Shown piece after piece: positions 35,861 to 45,016 of a DNA stretch of 64,000 nucleotides (positions are counted from its first letter, which is position 1; each line of letters opens with the position of its first letter). The stretch comes from Bradyrhizobium sp. CB1717 (lineage in GTDB: Bacteria > Pseudomonadota > Alphaproteobacteria > Rhizobiales > Xanthobacteraceae). Position numbers and translations under genes: made by a program. Where the stretch lies: the NCBI RefSeq assembly GCF_029714325.1, contig NZ_CP121666.1:2046001-2110000 (forward strand), read 5' to 3'. The notes below the pieces were generated by a model. It was not told the origin of the DNA and searched no databases. It saw only the letters and a program-made list of their open reading frames with translations.

Positions 35861-36225
35861 TGGCCACGATTCTCACGGTCGACGATTCCCCCAGCATCCG
35901 GCAGATGATCAAGGTCGTGCTCGAGCCGGCCGGTCACAGCGTGATCGAGGCCGGTGACGGCGCGCAAGGGCTCGCCAAGGCCCAGGCCGGCAAGCTCGAC
36001 CTCGTCATCACCGATCTCAACATGCCGGTCATGAACGGGCTGGAGCTGATCCGGGCGCTGCGCAAGCTGCCGAGCGCGGTCGGCATGCCCATCGTGTTCC
36101 TGACTACCGAATCCAACGATTCGGTGAAGCAGGAAGCCAAGAGCGCCGGCGCCACCGGCTGGATCACCAAGCCGTTCAAGCCGGAGCAGTTGCTCGCCGT
36201 CGTCGGCAAGCTGGTGCGCGCATGA
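35860..36225 (+). CDS. cheY: CheY-type single-domain response regulator
   Basis: 121 residues, a receiver domain only. The acidic pocket is TVDDSPS near the N-terminus, the phospho-acceptor Asp is in VITDLNMPVMNG, the switch Thr is in FLTTES, and the lysine is in WITKPFKPE. Starts one base into the STAS stop and overlaps cheA by four bases (ATGA at 36222), so all three are coupled. The target could be a motor or a non-flagellar output; no flagellar genes are in the window. Confidence 0.93.
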   Translation: MATILTVDDSPSIRQMIKVVLEPAGHSVIEAGDGAQGLAKAQAGKLDLVITDLNMPVMNGLELIRALRKLPSAVGMPIVFLTTESNDSVKQEAKSAGATGWITKPFKPEQLLAVVGKLVRA

Positions 36226-38297
36226 GCGCGATGGACCCGACCGAGGTCTTCCGCCAGGAAGCCAGCGAGCTGTTCGAGGTCCTGGAAGGGGCTCTGCTCG
36301 ATCTCGGCCAGCGTCCCGACGACCGCGAATTGGTCGATTCCGCCTTCCGCGCCCTGCATACGATCAAGGGTTCGGGAGCCATGTTCGGCTTCGACAAGGT
36401 CGCCTCCTTCACCCACGAATTCGAGACCGCGTTCGATCGCGTCCGCAAGGGCGAGATCAAGCCGACCCAGGAGCTGATCTCGGTCGCCCTTGCTGCCAAG
36501 GATTACATCCGCACCCTGATCGAGGATCCCCAGTCGACCGACGATATCATCGGCGAAGCCATCCTCGACGACCTCAGGCGCTTCGTCTCGGCGGATCAGC
36601 CCGCAGCTCCGGTCGTCGCGATCGCGGAAGCGCCGCCGCTGGCGTCAGCTGAGAGCAAGCAGGCCGGCTGGCATCTTTATCTCGAATTCGAATCCCACAT
36701 CCTGCGCAACGGCTCCAACCCGCTCGACCTGCTGGAGGATCTCTGCAAGCTCGGCCCCTGCTTCGTCGTGCCGGTCACCGATGGCATCCCGTTCCTCGAC
36801 GAGATGGAGCCGGAAGACTGCTATCTGAAGTGGGACGTCAAGCTGCACGCGGCCTGCGACAAGGATGCGATCGACGACGTCTTCATGTTCGTCCAGGACG
36901 AGATGAAGCTGACGCTCTCGCCGCTCGCGCAGATCGAAGCGCCGGCCCCGGCGCCATTGTTCCTGCTCCTCGACGAGGAGCCGGTGCCCATGGCCGAGAT
37001 GGCTGCGCCGGTGGTCGAGATTGCTGCCGCCCCGATTGCGGAGCAGCCTGTCGCAAAAGCTGAGCCGAAGCCCGAAGCCAAGCCGGAGCCGAAGGCCGAG
37101 GCCAAGCGCGAAGAGCGCGGCATCGCCACCGTTCGCGTCCAGGCCGAGCGCCTCGACGAGCTGATGGACCGGGTCGGCGAGCTCGTCATTGCCCAGGCGC
37201 GGCTCAGCCAGCTCGCCGCCTCCGGCTCCGATCTCTCGATCAAGATGATCGCCGAGGAGATCGAGCGTCTCGCGTCCTCCTTGCGCGACACCACGATGGG
37301 CGCCCGCATGGTGCCGATCGGCTCGCTGTTCGGCCGCTTCCGCCGCCTGGTGCACGATCTGTCGCGCGATCTGTCGAAGCCCGTCGAATTCGTCACGACG
37401 GGCGAAGACACCGAGCTCGACAAGACCATGATCGAGTGCCTGGCCGATCCGCTGGTGCACCTGATCCGCAACGCCATCGACCACGGCATCGAGGACAACG
37501 CAACCCGCGCTGCCAACGGCAAGACCGAGCAGGGCCGGATCGAGCTCGCTGCCGTTCATTCCGGCGCGCAGGTGCTCGTCACGGTGAAGGACAATGGCGG
37601 CGGCCTCAACACCGCGCGCATCCGTGCCAAGGCGGAAGAGCAGGGCCTGATCGCCGCCGGCGCCGTGCTCACCGACCACGAGATCCACCAGTTCCTGTTC
37701 CATCCGGGCTTCTCGACCGCGCAGACCATCTCGGCGCTGTCGGGCCGCGGCGTCGGCATGGACGTGGTCAAGCGCACCATCGAGAACATGCGCGGCTCGA
37801 TCGACCTGTCGACCAGGCCGGGCCAGGGCACCACGGTGACGCTGCGCCTGCCGTTGACGCTCGCGATCATCGAAGGTCTCCTGATCCGCGTCGGCGAAGG
37901 CCGCTACATCATTCCGCTGTCGGCGGTGGAGGAATGCGTCGAGCTGACGGCCGAGGACGAGCGTTCGCGCGGCCGCAACTTCCTCAACGTGCGCGGCAAC
38001 CTCGTGCCGTTCCTGCGCCTCCGCGAGCTTCTGACGGCCTCAGGCTCGCCGGACAAGCACCAGAAGACGATCATCATCTCGACCGGCGAGACCCGTGTCG
38101 GCCTCGTCGCCGACCAGATCATCGGCAACCACCAGACCGTGATCAAGTCGCTCTCCAAGCTGCATTCCGACGTCACGATCTTCTCCGGCGCGACGATTCT
38201 CGGTGACGGCACGGCGGCGCTGATCCTCGACGTCGCCCAGCTCGTCACGCTGGCGCAGTCGAAGGTCGAGAAGCAGCACATCAGCGAGGCGGCGTGA
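36222..38297 (+). CDS. cheA: CheA chemotaxis histidine kinase
   Basis: 691 residues. P1 HPt domain with the phospho-acceptor His in ALHTIKGSGAMFGF; a P2-like CheY-binding domain at about 145-235 (WHLYLEFESHILRNGSNPLD); an Ala/Pro/Glu/Lys linker (AEPKPEAKPEPKAEAK); P3 dimerisation (ERLDELMDRVGELVIAQARL); P4 ATPase with N-box HLIRNAIDHGIE, G1 DNGGGLN and G2 GRGVGMDVVK; P5 CheW-like domain at the C-terminus. All motifs needed for autophosphorylation are present. It overlaps cheY by four bases and its stop is shared with the cheW start. Confidence 0.96.
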   Translation: MSAMDPTEVFRQEASELFEVLEGALLDLGQRPDDRELVDSAFRALHTIKGSGAMFGFDKVASFTHEFETAFDRVRKGEIKPTQELISVALAAKDYIRTLIEDPQSTDDIIGEAILDDLRRFVSADQPAAPVVAIAEAPPLASAESKQAGWHLYLEFESHILRNGSNPLDLLEDLCKLGPCFVVPVTDGIPFLDEMEPEDCYLKWDVKLHAACDKDAIDDVFMFVQDEMKLTLSPLAQIEAPAPAPLFLLLDEEPVPMAEMAAPVVEIAAAPIAEQPVAKAEPKPEAKPEPKAEAKREERGIATVRVQAERLDELMDRVGELVIAQARLSQLAASGSDLSIKMIAEEIERLASSLRDTTMGARMVPIGSLFGRFRRLVHDLSRDLSKPVEFVTTGEDTELDKTMIECLADPLVHLIRNAIDHGIEDNATRAANGKTEQGRIELAAVHSGAQVLVTVKDNGGGLNTARIRAKAEEQGLIAAGAVLTDHEIHQFLFHPGFSTAQTISALSGRGVGMDVVKRTIENMRGSIDLSTRPGQGTTVTLRLPLTLAIIEGLLIRVGEGRYIIPLSAVEECVELTAEDERSRGRNFLNVRGNLVPFLRLRELLTASGSPDKHQKTIIISTGETRVGLVADQIIGNHQTVIKSLSKLHSDVTIFSGATILGDGTAALILDVAQLVTLAQSKVEKQHISEAA

Positions 38298-38758
38298 TGA
38301 ACGATAGCTTGGCCGGAGAGCATCAGACGGGTGCGATGCAGGTCGTGATGATCGGGCTCGGCGAGGAGAAGTTCGCGCTCGACGCCGGCCTCGTGCGCGA
38401 GATCATCGATCCCGTGCCCGTGACCAAGGTCGCCGGCGCCCGGGCCTTCGTTCCCAGCGTGATCAACGTGCGCGGCAACGTCATTCCGCTCGCCGATCTG
38501 CGCCTCCGCTTCGGCATGTCGCAGCTCGACAATTCGGCCGACACGCGCATCGTCGTGATCGAGCTCGAGCTCGACGGCGAGCCTGTTCTGGTCGGCGTGA
38601 CCGCAGACAAGGTCTACGAGGTCACGGAGATATCGCAGACCGACGTGCAGCAGACGCCGCGCGTCGGCATGCATTGGAAGCCGGAGTTCATTCGCTTCAT
38701 CGCCAAATGGCGTGAAGAGTTTGTCATCGTTCCCAACATGGAACGCATCCTGAATTGA
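38297..38758 (+). CDS. cheW: CheW coupling protein (first copy)
   Basis: 153 residues. A CheW beta-barrel (VVMIGLGEEKFALDAGLVRE) with the VINVRGNVIPLADLRLRFG segment typical of CheW contacts with CheA P5 and receptors. The ATG overlaps the cheA stop by one base (TGATG); a GTG three bases upstream is an alternative start. A second CheW lies after the first receptor, suggesting different receptor-array partners. A small hairpin (gtctcg and cgagac, 38765-38778) precedes the next gene. Confidence 0.93.
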   Translation: MNDSLAGEHQTGAMQVVMIGLGEEKFALDAGLVREIIDPVPVTKVAGARAFVPSVINVRGNVIPLADLRLRFGMSQLDNSADTRIVVIELELDGEPVLVGVTADKVYEVTEISQTDVQQTPRVGMHWKPEFIRFIAKWREEFVIVPNMERILN

Positions 38759-38795
38759 AATGAGGTCTCGGGCGAGACTGGGGTAGGGGCTGGAA

Positions 38796-40493
38796 ATGAG
38801 ATTTACGGTCAAGGCAAAGCTTGCCAGCGCGTTCGGCGTGGTCCTGATGCTCTCGATGGCGGCGGGCGGCCTCGCTTATGTGAAGCTCAGCGAGATGATC
38901 GACACCGCCGACAGCCTCGTGTCGCGCGCCGGCCGGATGGATCGTGCGGCGGAAATCGAAAAGGGAATTCTATCCCAGGTCCGGGCCGAGAAGAATCTGC
39001 TTCTCGCGCCGGATAGTGAGGCCGATCGCTTCACCGCCGAGATCGCCAAGCAGCGCGAGACGCTGCTGAAGCTGAAGGAGGAGATCCATGCCGCGGCCTC
39101 CGCCGAGGGCAAGAAGCTGATTGAGAATTTCGGCGCCGCCTACGTCCGGATGAATGCCGTTCAGGACGACGTCATCAGGACCGCCAGGACCGACAGGCCG
39201 AAGGCCATCGAGCGCTCGTCGATTGAGGCTCGCAAGGCGGTCGGCGAAGCCATGGAAGCCGCCAGCGTCTACATCACCAACGTCAAGAAGAACATGGCCG
39301 ACCAGACGGCACGGGCTCACGAGGACGGCAACCGGGCCCACATGATGCTGATCTCGGCTGTGCTGGCCTCGGTCGCGATCGGTCTGATCGCGGCGATCTG
39401 GATCTCGATGAGTATTGCCCGCGGCCTTGGTCGCGCGGTCGGCCTTGCCGGCGCGGTTGCGAGCGGCGATCTCAGCCAAACCATCAACGTCTCCAGCAAT
39501 GACGAGATCGGTGACCTCGTCAAATCGCTGAACCTGATGGTCGAGAAGCTTCGGCAGGTCGTCGAGGAAGCGCTCACCGCGGCCAGCAACGTCTCCGCCG
39601 GCAGCCAGGAACTCTCCGCCAGTGCCGAGCAGCTCTCGCAAGGCGCGACCGAGCAGGCCTCGTCCGCGGAAGAGGCCTCCTCATCGATGGAGGAAATGGC
39701 TTCGAACGTGAAGCAGAACGCCGACAACGCCAACCAGACCGAGAAGATCGCAGGCCAGTCGGCCAAGGATGCCGAGGCCAGCGGCGTCGCCGTCGGCCGC
39801 GCCGTCGAGGCGATGCAGACCATCGCCGAGAAGATCACCATCGTGCAGGAAATCGCCCGCCAGACCGACCTGCTCGCGCTCAACGCGGCGGTCGAAGCCG
39901 CGCGTGCCGGCGAGCATGGCAAGGGCTTTGCGGTGGTTGCCTCCGAAGTGCGCAAGCTCGCCGAGCGCAGCCAGGCCGCTGCCGCCGACATCGGCACGCT
40001 GTCGACGGAAAGCGTGAAGGTCGCGCAGGAAGCAGGACACATGCTGTCCAAGCTCGTACCCGACATCAAGAAGACCGCCGCTCTGGTCCAGGAGATCACG
40101 GCGGCCTGCCGCGAGCAGGACGTCGGCTCGGCGCAGATCAACCAGGCGATCCAGCAGCTCGACAAGGTCGGCCAGCAGAACGCCAGCGCGTCCGAGCAGG
40201 TGTCTTCGACCTCGGAGGAACTCGCCTCGCAGGCCGAGCAGCTCCAGTCGACCATCTCGTTCTTCCGGATCGAGCATGCCGGACGCAGCGAGAGCGCCGC
40301 ACCCGCGCCGATCGATCGCGCCGTCACCCAGCTCCGCGCCAAGGCGGCGCACATGGCGGCAGCAGATCGCGGCGCGAAGAAGCCCGCGCCCGTCCGCAAG
40401 CCGGCCCGCGCGATGAAGGTCGCCGGTGGCGGCGGTTTCGCCTTTGACATGCATGACGGCGAAGACGACCGCGACGCCGAGTTCCAACGCTGA
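38796..40493 (+). CDS. methyl-accepting chemotaxis protein with one HAMP (MCP-1)
   Basis: 565 residues. Transmembrane helix 1 at 8-30, a periplasmic four-helix-bundle-type sensor (about 31-185), helix 2 ([20 protein letters not shown]), one HAMP ([11 protein letters not shown]), then a cytoplasmic signalling domain with the tip [20 protein letters not shown] intact. The methylation regions are Glu/Gln/Ala-rich. The C-terminal tail is [21 protein letters not shown], with no NWETF-type CheR-tethering pentapeptide. Compared with MCP-2 (41111) it lacks a segment of about 39 residues, the second HAMP. A terminator-like hairpin follows at 40499. The ligand is unknown. Confidence 0.94.
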   Translation: MRFTVKAKLASAFGVVLMLSMAAGGLAYVKLSEMIDTADSLVSRAGRMDRAAEIEKGILSQVRAEKNLLLAPDSEADRFTAEIAKQRETLLKLKEEIHAAASAEGKKLIENFGAAYVRMNAVQDDVIRTARTDRPKAIERSSIEARKAVGEAMEAASVYITNVKKNMADQTARAHEDGNRAHMMLISAVLASVAIGLIAAIWISMSIARGLGRAVGLAGAVASGDLSQTINVSSNDEIGDLVKSLNLMVEKLRQVVEEALTAASNVSAGSQELSASAEQLSQGATEQASSAEEASSSMEEMASNVKQNADNANQTEKIAGQSAKDAEASGVAVGRAVEAMQTIAEKITIVQEIARQTDLLALNAAVEAARAGEHGKGFAVVASEVRKLAERSQAAAADIGTLSTESVKVAQEAGHMLSKLVPDIKKTAALVQEITAACREQDVGSAQINQAIQQLDKVGQQNASASEQVSSTSEELASQAEQLQSTISFFRIEHAGRSESAAPAPIDRAVTQLRAKAAHMAAADRGAKKPAPVRKPARAMKVAGGGGFAFDMHDGEDDRDAEFQR

Positions 40494-40498
40494 TCGAC

Positions 40499-40521
40499 CG
40501 GTCCGGCTTCGCGCCGGACCG
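40499..40521 (+). terminator. hairpin after MCP-1
   Basis: cggtccggc (40499-40507) and gccggaccg (40513-40521) form a perfect nine-base-pair stem with loop ttcgc, followed by a mildly T-rich stretch (tgctcgtttcc). It lies six bases after the MCP-1 stop and ahead of the second cheW at 40561. It may reduce read-through so that downstream genes are less abundant, or protect the upstream message. Confidence 0.6.
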
Positions 40522-40560
40522 TGCTCGTTTCCAAAACCTTCGGACCCCCTGGACTGCATC

Positions 40561-41049
40561 ATGGCCGCAACCTCGCAATATCTGACGCTCGGGCTCGCTG
40601 GCGAGACGTTCGGCATCAGCATCCGCAACGTCCGCGAAATCCTGGACATGCGGCCGATCTCGCGGCTGCCGCATGCACCGAGCTTCCTGCTCGGCATGAT
40701 CGACGTGCGCGGCAGCGGCTATCCGATCGTCGACCTCCGAACCAAGCTCGGCCTGCCCAGCGTCGCGGCCACTGAAGCCACCCGCATCATCATTCTCGAC
40801 GTACCGATGAAGGACCGTCTGGTCGGCGTCGGCTTCGTCGCCGACTGCGTGTTCGAGGTCACCGATATCGACGAGCAGGCGATCGAGCCGATCCCCGAGG
40901 TCGGCGGTAAGTGGCAATCCGACTATGCCGTCGGCATCGGCCGCAAGGGCGAAAAGTTCGTCGTCATCTTCGACCTCGCCAAGCTGATGGCGAACGACAG
41001 GATCCCGGAAGCAAGCGATGCCGGCGCCGATGCGCCGCGCGCCGCCTGA
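40561..41049 (+). CDS. cheW: CheW coupling protein (second copy)
   Basis: 162 residues, with the CheW fold (YLTLGLAGETFGISIRNVRE) and IDVRGSGYPIVDLRTKLGLP in place of the usual VINVRG. Only moderately similar to the CheW at 38297, so the two are probably adaptors for different receptors or CheA contacts. The start at 40561 is the ATG that begins the CheW domain. It sits alone between two receptor genes, each flanked by hairpins. Confidence 0.92.
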   Translation: MAATSQYLTLGLAGETFGISIRNVREILDMRPISRLPHAPSFLLGMIDVRGSGYPIVDLRTKLGLPSVAATEATRIIILDVPMKDRLVGVGFVADCVFEVTDIDEQAIEPIPEVGGKWQSDYAVGIGRKGEKFVVIFDLAKLMANDRIPEASDAGADAPRAA

Positions 41050-41110
41050 GTTTGCAAGTGTGAAGCGTGGCCAAGCGTAAGCACCCCAATTCGAACCAAC
41101 GAGCCCCACA

Positions 41111-42913
41111 ATGAGATTCACCGTCAAAGCCAAGCTTGCCAGCGCCTTCGGCGTCGTCATCCTGCTCTCCATGATCGCCGGTGCGGTCGGCTACTTGAAG
41201 CTGGCCGACATGGTCGGCATCACCGAGGTCCTCGTCGCCCGCGCGGGCCGTATGGAGAAGGCTGCCGAACTGAAGGAAGGCGTTTTGTTCCTGGTGCGCG
41301 CCGAGAAGAACTCGATCCTGGCGGCGTCCGATGCCGAGTATGACCAGTTCGTCGCCGACCTCGCCAAGAACCGCGAAGCGGTCGCCAAGTCCAAGGACGA
41401 GATCTACGCCGCCGCCAGCGAAGGCGGCAAGAAGCTGATGGAAGGCTTCAACGTCGCGTTCGCCAAGCTGAACGCCTATCAGGATGAGACGGTCAGGCTT
41501 GCGAAGACGGACAAGCCGAAGGCGCTGGACCGTTCCATGCACGACGGCCGCAAGTTCGTCGCTGACGCGCTGGAAGCGGCCGACGCCTACATCAAGAACG
41601 TCAAGAAGAACATGGCCGAGCAGGCCGAACAGGCCAAGCAGGACGGCTCGCGTGCAGAGCTGCTGCTGATGAGCCTGGTCATCGCCTCGCTGTTGGTCGC
41701 TGCCGTCGCCGCGACCTGGATTGCGATGAACATCAGCCGGGCGCTGGCCCAGGCCGTCGGCCTCGCCGACGCGGTCGCGATCGGCGATCTCAGCCGCAAG
41801 ATCGAGTCCTCCAGCAACGACGAGATCGGCGACCTCATCAAGTCGCTGAACGCGATGACGGTGAACCTGAATGCCACCGCGGCCCTCGCCAACGAGATCG
41901 CGCAGGGTAATCTCATGGTCGAAGCCAAGCCGCTGTCGGACAAGGACACGCTCGGCCTCGCGCTCGAGCGCATGGTGGAAAAGCTCCGGCAGATCGTGTC
42001 GGAAGCCCTGACCGCGGCGCAGAACGTCTCCGCCGGCAGCCAGGAGCTCTCCGCCAGCGCCGAGCAGCTCTCGCAGGGTGCAACCGAGCAGGCCTCGTCC
42101 GCGGAGGAAGCCTCCTCCTCGATGGAGGAGATGGCCTCGAACGTGAAGCAGAATGCCGACAACGCCAACCAGACCGAGAAGATCGCCGCACAGTCCGCCA
42201 AGGACGCCGAGGCCAGCGGTGCAGCCGTGGGGCGCGCCGTCAACGCGATGCAGACCATCGCCGAGAAGATCACCATCGTGCAGGAGATCGCACGCCAGAC
42301 CGATCTGCTGGCGCTGAACGCGGCAGTCGAGGCCGCGCGCGCCGGCGAGCACGGCAAGGGCTTTGCGGTCGTCGCATCCGAAGTGCGCAAGCTTGCCGAG
42401 CGCAGCCAGGCGGCCGCAGCCGAGATCGGCACGCTCTCGACCGACACCGTCAAGGTGGCGCAGGAGGCGGGCGCCATGCTCGCCAAGCTCGTTCCTGATA
42501 TCAAGAAGACCGCGGAGCTGGTCGAGGAGATCACCGCGGCCTGCCGCGAGCAGGACGTCGGCTCGGCGCAGATCAACCAGGCAATCCAGCAGCTCGACAA
42601 GGTCGGCCAGCAGAACGCCAGCGCCTCCGAGCAGGTGTCCTCGACGTCGGAGGAGCTTGCCTCCCAGGCCGAGCAGCTCCAGTCGACCATCGCCTATTTC
42701 CGTATCGAGCAGGGTGGAAAGGGCCAGGCCGCACCGATCGACCGGGCCGTGACCCAGTTGCGCGCCAAGGCGGCGACCATGGCGGCGGCGGAGCGTCCCG
42801 CCAAGAAGCCGATGGCGAGGCCCGCGCGCGCGGTGAAGGTCGCCGGCGGCGGCGGCTTCGCCTTCGACATGAACGACGGCGAGGATGACCGCGACGCCGA
42901 GTTCCAACGCTGA
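41111..42913 (+). CDS. methyl-accepting chemotaxis protein with two HAMP domains (MCP-2)
   Basis: 600 residues, closely related to MCP-1 (38796) along its whole length, with near-identical signalling and C-terminal regions. Transmembrane helices lie at about 8-30 and 185-208. The HAMP ([13 protein letters not shown]) is followed by an extra HAMP-like unit ([20 protein letters not shown]) absent from MCP-1, and then the same tip [20 protein letters not shown]. It ends [21 protein letters not shown]. The sensor regions differ, so the two receptors likely see different ligands while reporting to the same kinase. A terminator-like hairpin follows at 42926. Confidence 0.94.
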   Translation: MRFTVKAKLASAFGVVILLSMIAGAVGYLKLADMVGITEVLVARAGRMEKAAELKEGVLFLVRAEKNSILAASDAEYDQFVADLAKNREAVAKSKDEIYAAASEGGKKLMEGFNVAFAKLNAYQDETVRLAKTDKPKALDRSMHDGRKFVADALEAADAYIKNVKKNMAEQAEQAKQDGSRAELLLMSLVIASLLVAAVAATWIAMNISRALAQAVGLADAVAIGDLSRKIESSSNDEIGDLIKSLNAMTVNLNATAALANEIAQGNLMVEAKPLSDKDTLGLALERMVEKLRQIVSEALTAAQNVSAGSQELSASAEQLSQGATEQASSAEEASSSMEEMASNVKQNADNANQTEKIAAQSAKDAEASGAAVGRAVNAMQTIAEKITIVQEIARQTDLLALNAAVEAARAGEHGKGFAVVASEVRKLAERSQAAAAEIGTLSTDTVKVAQEAGAMLAKLVPDIKKTAELVEEITAACREQDVGSAQINQAIQQLDKVGQQNASASEQVSSTSEELASQAEQLQSTIAYFRIEQGGKGQAAPIDRAVTQLRAKAATMAAAERPAKKPMARPARAVKVAGGGGFAFDMNDGEDDRDAEFQR

Positions 42914-42925
42914 GTTTCTTTGTGG

Positions 42926-42953
42926 GATCGGCCCCCCAATCGGAGGGCCGATC
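42926..42953 (+). terminator. hairpin after MCP-2, ahead of cheR
   Basis: gatcggccc (42926-42934) and gggccgatc (42945-42953) form a perfect nine-base-pair stem with a ten-base loop, extended by a wobble pair. The sequence tgtcttc follows. It is 13 bases after the MCP-2 stop and 96 bases before cheR, so cheR-cheB-MCP-like may form a partly separate transcriptional unit. Confidence 0.65.
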
Positions 42954-43048
42954 TGTCTTCAGTCATTGCGTAGACGTGTAGGATTCAAGATGGCCCGTTC
43001 GGCCCGACATTCAGTGCAGGCGGCCGTCCCGGACCGAGGCATGCAGCC

Positions 43049-43903
43049 ATGATGCCCGCCGTGCAGGATACGGCCGTGCATCTGTCGGACCGCCACTTCC
43101 GGACCATTGCCGAACTGATCGAGGGACAGGTCGGCATCAAGCTGCCGCAAGGCAAGCGGCTGATGCTGGAGGGGCGGTTGCACAAGCGCGTGCGCGCGTT
43201 GAATTTTTCCGACCTCAACGAATATGTCGACAACCTGTTCGAGGCCGACCATTTCGACACCGAGCTCACCCACCTGATCGATGTGGTGACGACCAACAAG
43301 ACCGACTTCTTCCGCGAACCCCAGCACTTCACCTTCATGCGGGACGTCGCCGTTCCCGCTTTGCTCAAATCGCATGGCCGCAGGAACGCGAACCTGAAGA
43401 TCTGGAGCTCGGCGAGCTCAACCGGAATGGAAGCCTATACGACGGCGATGGTGCTGGACGACATGACGCGAAACGGCTCGCGCTTGCAGTATCGCATCCT
43501 CGGAACCGACATTTCGACGGCCGTGCTGCGTCTCGCCAAGACCGCGATCTACACCCGCGATGTGCTCGCACCGGTGCCTGAGAACTTCGTGAAGCGATAC
43601 TTCCTGTCGTCACGGGACAAGTCGCGGGGCGAGGTGCGGGTTGTGCCGGAGCTGCGGCGCATGACGCATTTCATGCGGATGAACCTCATGGATGCGTCCT
43701 ATCCCGTCGATCGCGACGTCGACATCATCTTCTGCCGCAACGTCCTGATCTATTTCGAGCGCGAGACGCAGCGCAAGGTGATCCAGCAATTGTGCAGCCA
43801 TTTGCGGCCGGGCGGCTATCTGCTGGTCGGACATTCGGAATCGATGATTCACAGTGCAGTGCCGGGCTTGAAGCAAGTTCAGCCAACCATTTTCCAGGTC
43901 TAG
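43049..43903 (+). CDS. cheR: CheR chemoreceptor methyltransferase
   Basis: 284 residues. An N-terminal helical domain with [20 protein letters not shown] is followed by an S-adenosylmethionine domain ([20 protein letters not shown], then [15 protein letters not shown]) and the late motif [19 protein letters not shown]. It methylates glutamates of the receptors encoded upstream. Two tandem ATGs at 43049 and 43052 are both possible. No pentapeptide-docking features are needed because the receptors here lack the C-terminal pentapeptide. Read after the 42926 hairpin and 17 bases before cheB. Confidence 0.95.
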   Translation: MMPAVQDTAVHLSDRHFRTIAELIEGQVGIKLPQGKRLMLEGRLHKRVRALNFSDLNEYVDNLFEADHFDTELTHLIDVVTTNKTDFFREPQHFTFMRDVAVPALLKSHGRRNANLKIWSSASSTGMEAYTTAMVLDDMTRNGSRLQYRILGTDISTAVLRLAKTAIYTRDVLAPVPENFVKRYFLSSRDKSRGEVRVVPELRRMTHFMRMNLMDASYPVDRDVDIIFCRNVLIYFERETQRKVIQQLCSHLRPGGYLLVGHSESMIHSAVPGLKQVQPTIFQV

Positions 43904-43919
43904 CCGGAGCGCAACCACA

Positions 43920-45011
43920 ATGCCGAGGGAGAAAGTTCGCGTGCTGATCGTGGACGATTCGGCGTCGGTGCGCCAAATCCTCCAGACCATCCTTTCCGAA
44001 GACCCTGATATCGAGGTGATGGCGACCGCCTCAGATCCCTTCGTCGCGGCCCGCCGCCTCGAGAAGGAGCTGCCCCACGTCATCATTCTCGATCTCGAAA
44101 TGCCGCGCATGGACGGCATGACGTTCCTGCGCAAGATCATGGCGCAACGTCCGATCCCGGTGATCATCTGCTCCTCGCTGACCGAAGAGGGTTCGAACGT
44201 GATGTTCGAGGCGTTCGAGGCGGGCGCGGTTGACATCGTGCCGAAGCCGAAGATCGACACGCGGCAGGCGCTGCTCGAATGCTCGACGCGGTTGCGCGAG
44301 GCGGTCAAATCGGCAGCGCGTGCGCGAGTCCGTCCGCGCTCGGAGCGCCGCGTGATCGAGCGGAAGCTGACGGCCGACGCCATCATCCCGCCGCCGGTGC
44401 AGGGCAAGGTCCGGCCGACGACGGAACGCATCGTGTGTATCGGCGCCTCGACGGGCGGCACCGAAGCGCTCAACGACGTCCTCGAAATGCTGCCACCGCA
44501 TTGCCCGCCCATCGTCATCGTCCAGCACATGCCGGCGGGCTTCACCGCGGCCTTTGCCAGGCGCCTCGACAGCGTCTGCCAGATCCGGGTCAAGGAGGCC
44601 GAGGACGGCGAGCCGGTGCTGCCGGGCTGTGCCTATATCGCGCCCGGTGCCCGCCACATGCTGCTCCAGCGCATCGGCCTGCGCTACCAGATCGCGATCA
44701 AGGACGGCCCGCCGGTGTCGCGGCATCGCCCCTCCGTCGACGTGCTGTTCCGCTCGGCGGCCCAGCATGCCGGCGCCAATGCGCTCGGCGTCATCATGAC
44801 CGGCATGGGCGATGACGGCGCGCGCGGCATGCTGGAGATGCGCAAGCTCGGCGCCTCGACCCGGGCGCAGGACGAAGAGAGCTGCGTGGTGTTCGGCATG
44901 CCCAGGGAAGCCATCGCCCATGGCGGCGTCGAGAAGGTCGTCTCGCTGCACAATATCCCGCGCGAGATCATGGCCTGGTACCAGGCCGGACATGCCGTGA
45001 TGGCAGGTTGA
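43920..45011 (+). CDS. cheB: CheB receptor methylesterase/deamidase
   Basis: 363 residues. Receiver domain with [10 protein letters not shown] and the phospho-acceptor Asp in [15 protein letters not shown]; a linker rich in Arg; and the catalytic domain with the triad Ser in [12 protein letters not shown], His in [13 protein letters not shown], and Asp in [11 protein letters not shown]. Together with CheR it sets receptor methylation. It is 17 bases after cheR, and its stop is only a few bases before the next start, so the two are coupled. Confidence 0.96.
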   Translation: MPREKVRVLIVDDSASVRQILQTILSEDPDIEVMATASDPFVAARRLEKELPHVIILDLEMPRMDGMTFLRKIMAQRPIPVIICSSLTEEGSNVMFEAFEAGAVDIVPKPKIDTRQALLECSTRLREAVKSAARARVRPRSERRVIERKLTADAIIPPPVQGKVRPTTERIVCIGASTGGTEALNDVLEMLPPHCPPIVIVQHMPAGFTAAFARRLDSVCQIRVKEAEDGEPVLPGCAYIAPGARHMLLQRIGLRYQIAIKDGPPVSRHRPSVDVLFRSAAQHAGANALGVIMTGMGDDGARGMLEMRKLGASTRAQDEESCVVFGMPREAIAHGGVEKVVSLHNIPREIMAWYQAGHAVMAG

Positions 45012-45016
45012 GCGCG

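Noticed and set aside
38765..38778. gtctcg-gg-cgagac hairpin between cheW and MCP-1 as a terminator
   Set aside because: The loop is only two bases and no T-tract follows; it may still affect translation of MCP-1 but is too weak to list as a terminator.
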